Shown: piece by piece, positions 23,241-23,674 of the stretch
How the letters are laid out: each line of letters begins with the position of its first letter
How positions within the stretch are numbered: position 1 is the first letter of the stretch
Assembly (NCBI GenBank): GCA_934141575.1
Contig: CAKPCJ010000014.1
Span: 1 to 23,674 of the forward strand
Source: an uncultured Bacilli bacterium
Lineage (GTDB): Bacteria; Bacillota_I; Bacilli_A; RF39; UBA660
Direction of reading: 5' to 3'
DNA length: 23,674 nucleotides
Position numbers and translations under genes: made by a program
The notes under the pieces: generated by a model
Told to the model about the DNA's origin: nothing
Databases searched by the model: none
What the model saw: only the letters and a program-made list of their open reading frames with translations

Positions 23241-23339
23241 AATGTACTAAATTAAGAAATATATGGGAATAATAAGTGTAAAGTAGTAATTATAGCTATT
23301 GAAACGTAACATTATAAACCACCTAAAAAATATAAAATA

Positions 23340-23361
23340 TCCTATAATTATTAATATAGGA
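23340..23361 (+). promoter_or_regulatory. Inverted repeat over the ribosome-binding site of pilin gene 2
   Basis: TCCTATA at 23340-23346 faces TATAGGA at 23355-23361, which overlaps the AGGAGG site (23358-23363). The left arm also contains TATAAT (23343-23348), a possible -10 box without a good -35. If transcription starts further upstream, the hairpin would mask the ribosome-binding site. Confidence 0.4.
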
Positions 23362-23368
23362 GGAGTAT

Positions 23369-23674
23369 ATGAAAAAGAATAAAGGATTTACATTAATAGA
23401 ACTATTAACTGTAATAGCAATATTAGCAGTAATATTGTTAATCGCAGCTCCAACAATATTAGGAGTATTAGATAAAGCAAAAAGAAGTACATTTAAGAAT
23501 CAAGTATTAATGTATGTAGAAGGATTAAAGACACAAGTAGCGTTAAGTGAAATAGGAGAAGAACAAAATATAACTTGGATTAATAATGAAGCAACAATAG
23601 ATTTTTCTAGTATAAATATGGATTCAGCTAATAATTATACAGGTAAGATAAAAGTAACAAGAGATAATGGCAAA
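23369..23674 (+). CDS. Type IV pilin-like protein (copy 2, 3' end outside window)
   Basis: The first 102 residues of a second prepilin, running off the window. MKKNKGFTLIELL has the prepilin-peptidase site after G6 and Glu at mature position 5. From that Gly onward, 52 of 54 residues equal copy 1 (through LKTQVAL), then the proteins diverge; this copy continues SEIGEEQNITW and is less Thr-rich. Codon use is opposite: of 12 Ile codons, ten are ATA, one ATC and one ATT. No strong promoter precedes it, only AGGAGG (23358-23363) inside an inverted repeat. It is probably a low-abundance pilin or minor subunit, though that is inference. Further pilin or assembly genes may follow outside the window. 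Confidence 0.85.
   Translation, partial: MKKNKGFTLIELLTVIAILAVILLIAAPTILGVLDKAKRSTFKNQVLMYVEGLKTQVALSEIGEEQNITWINNEATIDFSSINMDSANNYTGKIKVTRDNGK

Noticed and set aside
1..23674. Mollicutes code (TGA as Trp)
   Set aside because: rsmD ends in TGA at the expected length, and conserved Trp positions are all TGG.
1..23674. Mobile element, CRISPR array, tRNA, rRNA or riboswitch
   Set aside because: No transposase or integrase frame, no direct-repeat array, no cloverleaf-like or conserved RNA sequence was seen; leaders are too short for riboswitches.

Overview
The window comes from a very AT-rich, endospore-forming Firmicute, most likely an uncultured Bacilli lineage on the RF39/Erysipelotrichia side. 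PolC, SpoIIGA, SigE, SigG and SpoVS mark a spore former. ParC, an archaeal/eukaryote-like ProRS without an editing insert, and four-cysteine L33 fit the same branch. rsmD ends in TGA and every tryptophan is TGG, so this is genetic code 11, not the Mollicutes code. The exact taxon cannot be fixed from the sequence alone.

Layout: (1) 1-2877, the 3' end of a response-regulator receiver, then parC. (2) 2885-5476, an orphan HAD-like protein followed by ylbD, ylbE, ylbF and rsmD, a Bacillus-like syntenic block lacking ylbG. (3) 5526-7317, a strongly expressed-looking type IV pilin-like gene, nfo (endonuclease IV), and a convergent small DUF2624-like gene, the only gene on the minus strand. (4) 7354-11140, a class B penicillin-binding protein, rpmG (too short for routine ORF calling), a lactate-dehydrogenase-fold protein that has lost its active site, and efp. 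(5) 11140-12639, the spoIIGA-sigE pair with overlapping reading frames. (6) 12688-17016, a 56-residue hypothetical gene, proS, a membrane-anchored beta-propeller-like protein and rubrerythrin. These separate sigE from sigG, which are neighbours in Bacillus. (7) 17104-22867, sigG, a zinc-ribbon membrane protein and polC. (8) 22932-23674, spoVS and the start of a second pilin that matches the first at 52 of 54 N-terminal residues but with very different codons.

The genes are mostly single or paired transcription units on the plus strand. Each is closed by a short AT-rich hairpin with a T run and opened by a sigma-A-like TATAAT lying only about 15-30 bases before the start codon, so most mRNAs should have very short leaders. 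Sporulation is the dominant theme: SpoIIGA would activate pro-SigE in the mother cell, SigG would act in the forespore, and YlbD and SpoVS act in coat and later stages. Housekeeping replication (PolC, ParC), translation (L33, EF-P, ProRS, RsmD), DNA repair (Nfo) and wall synthesis genes are interspersed.

No insertion sequence, CRISPR array, rRNA or tRNA gene was seen, and no gene-free stretch exceeds 300 bases. The most unusual items are the LDH-fold pseudoenzyme between rpmG and efp, the orphan pilin pair with opposite codon usage, and the propeller-like membrane protein inside the split sigE-sigG region.
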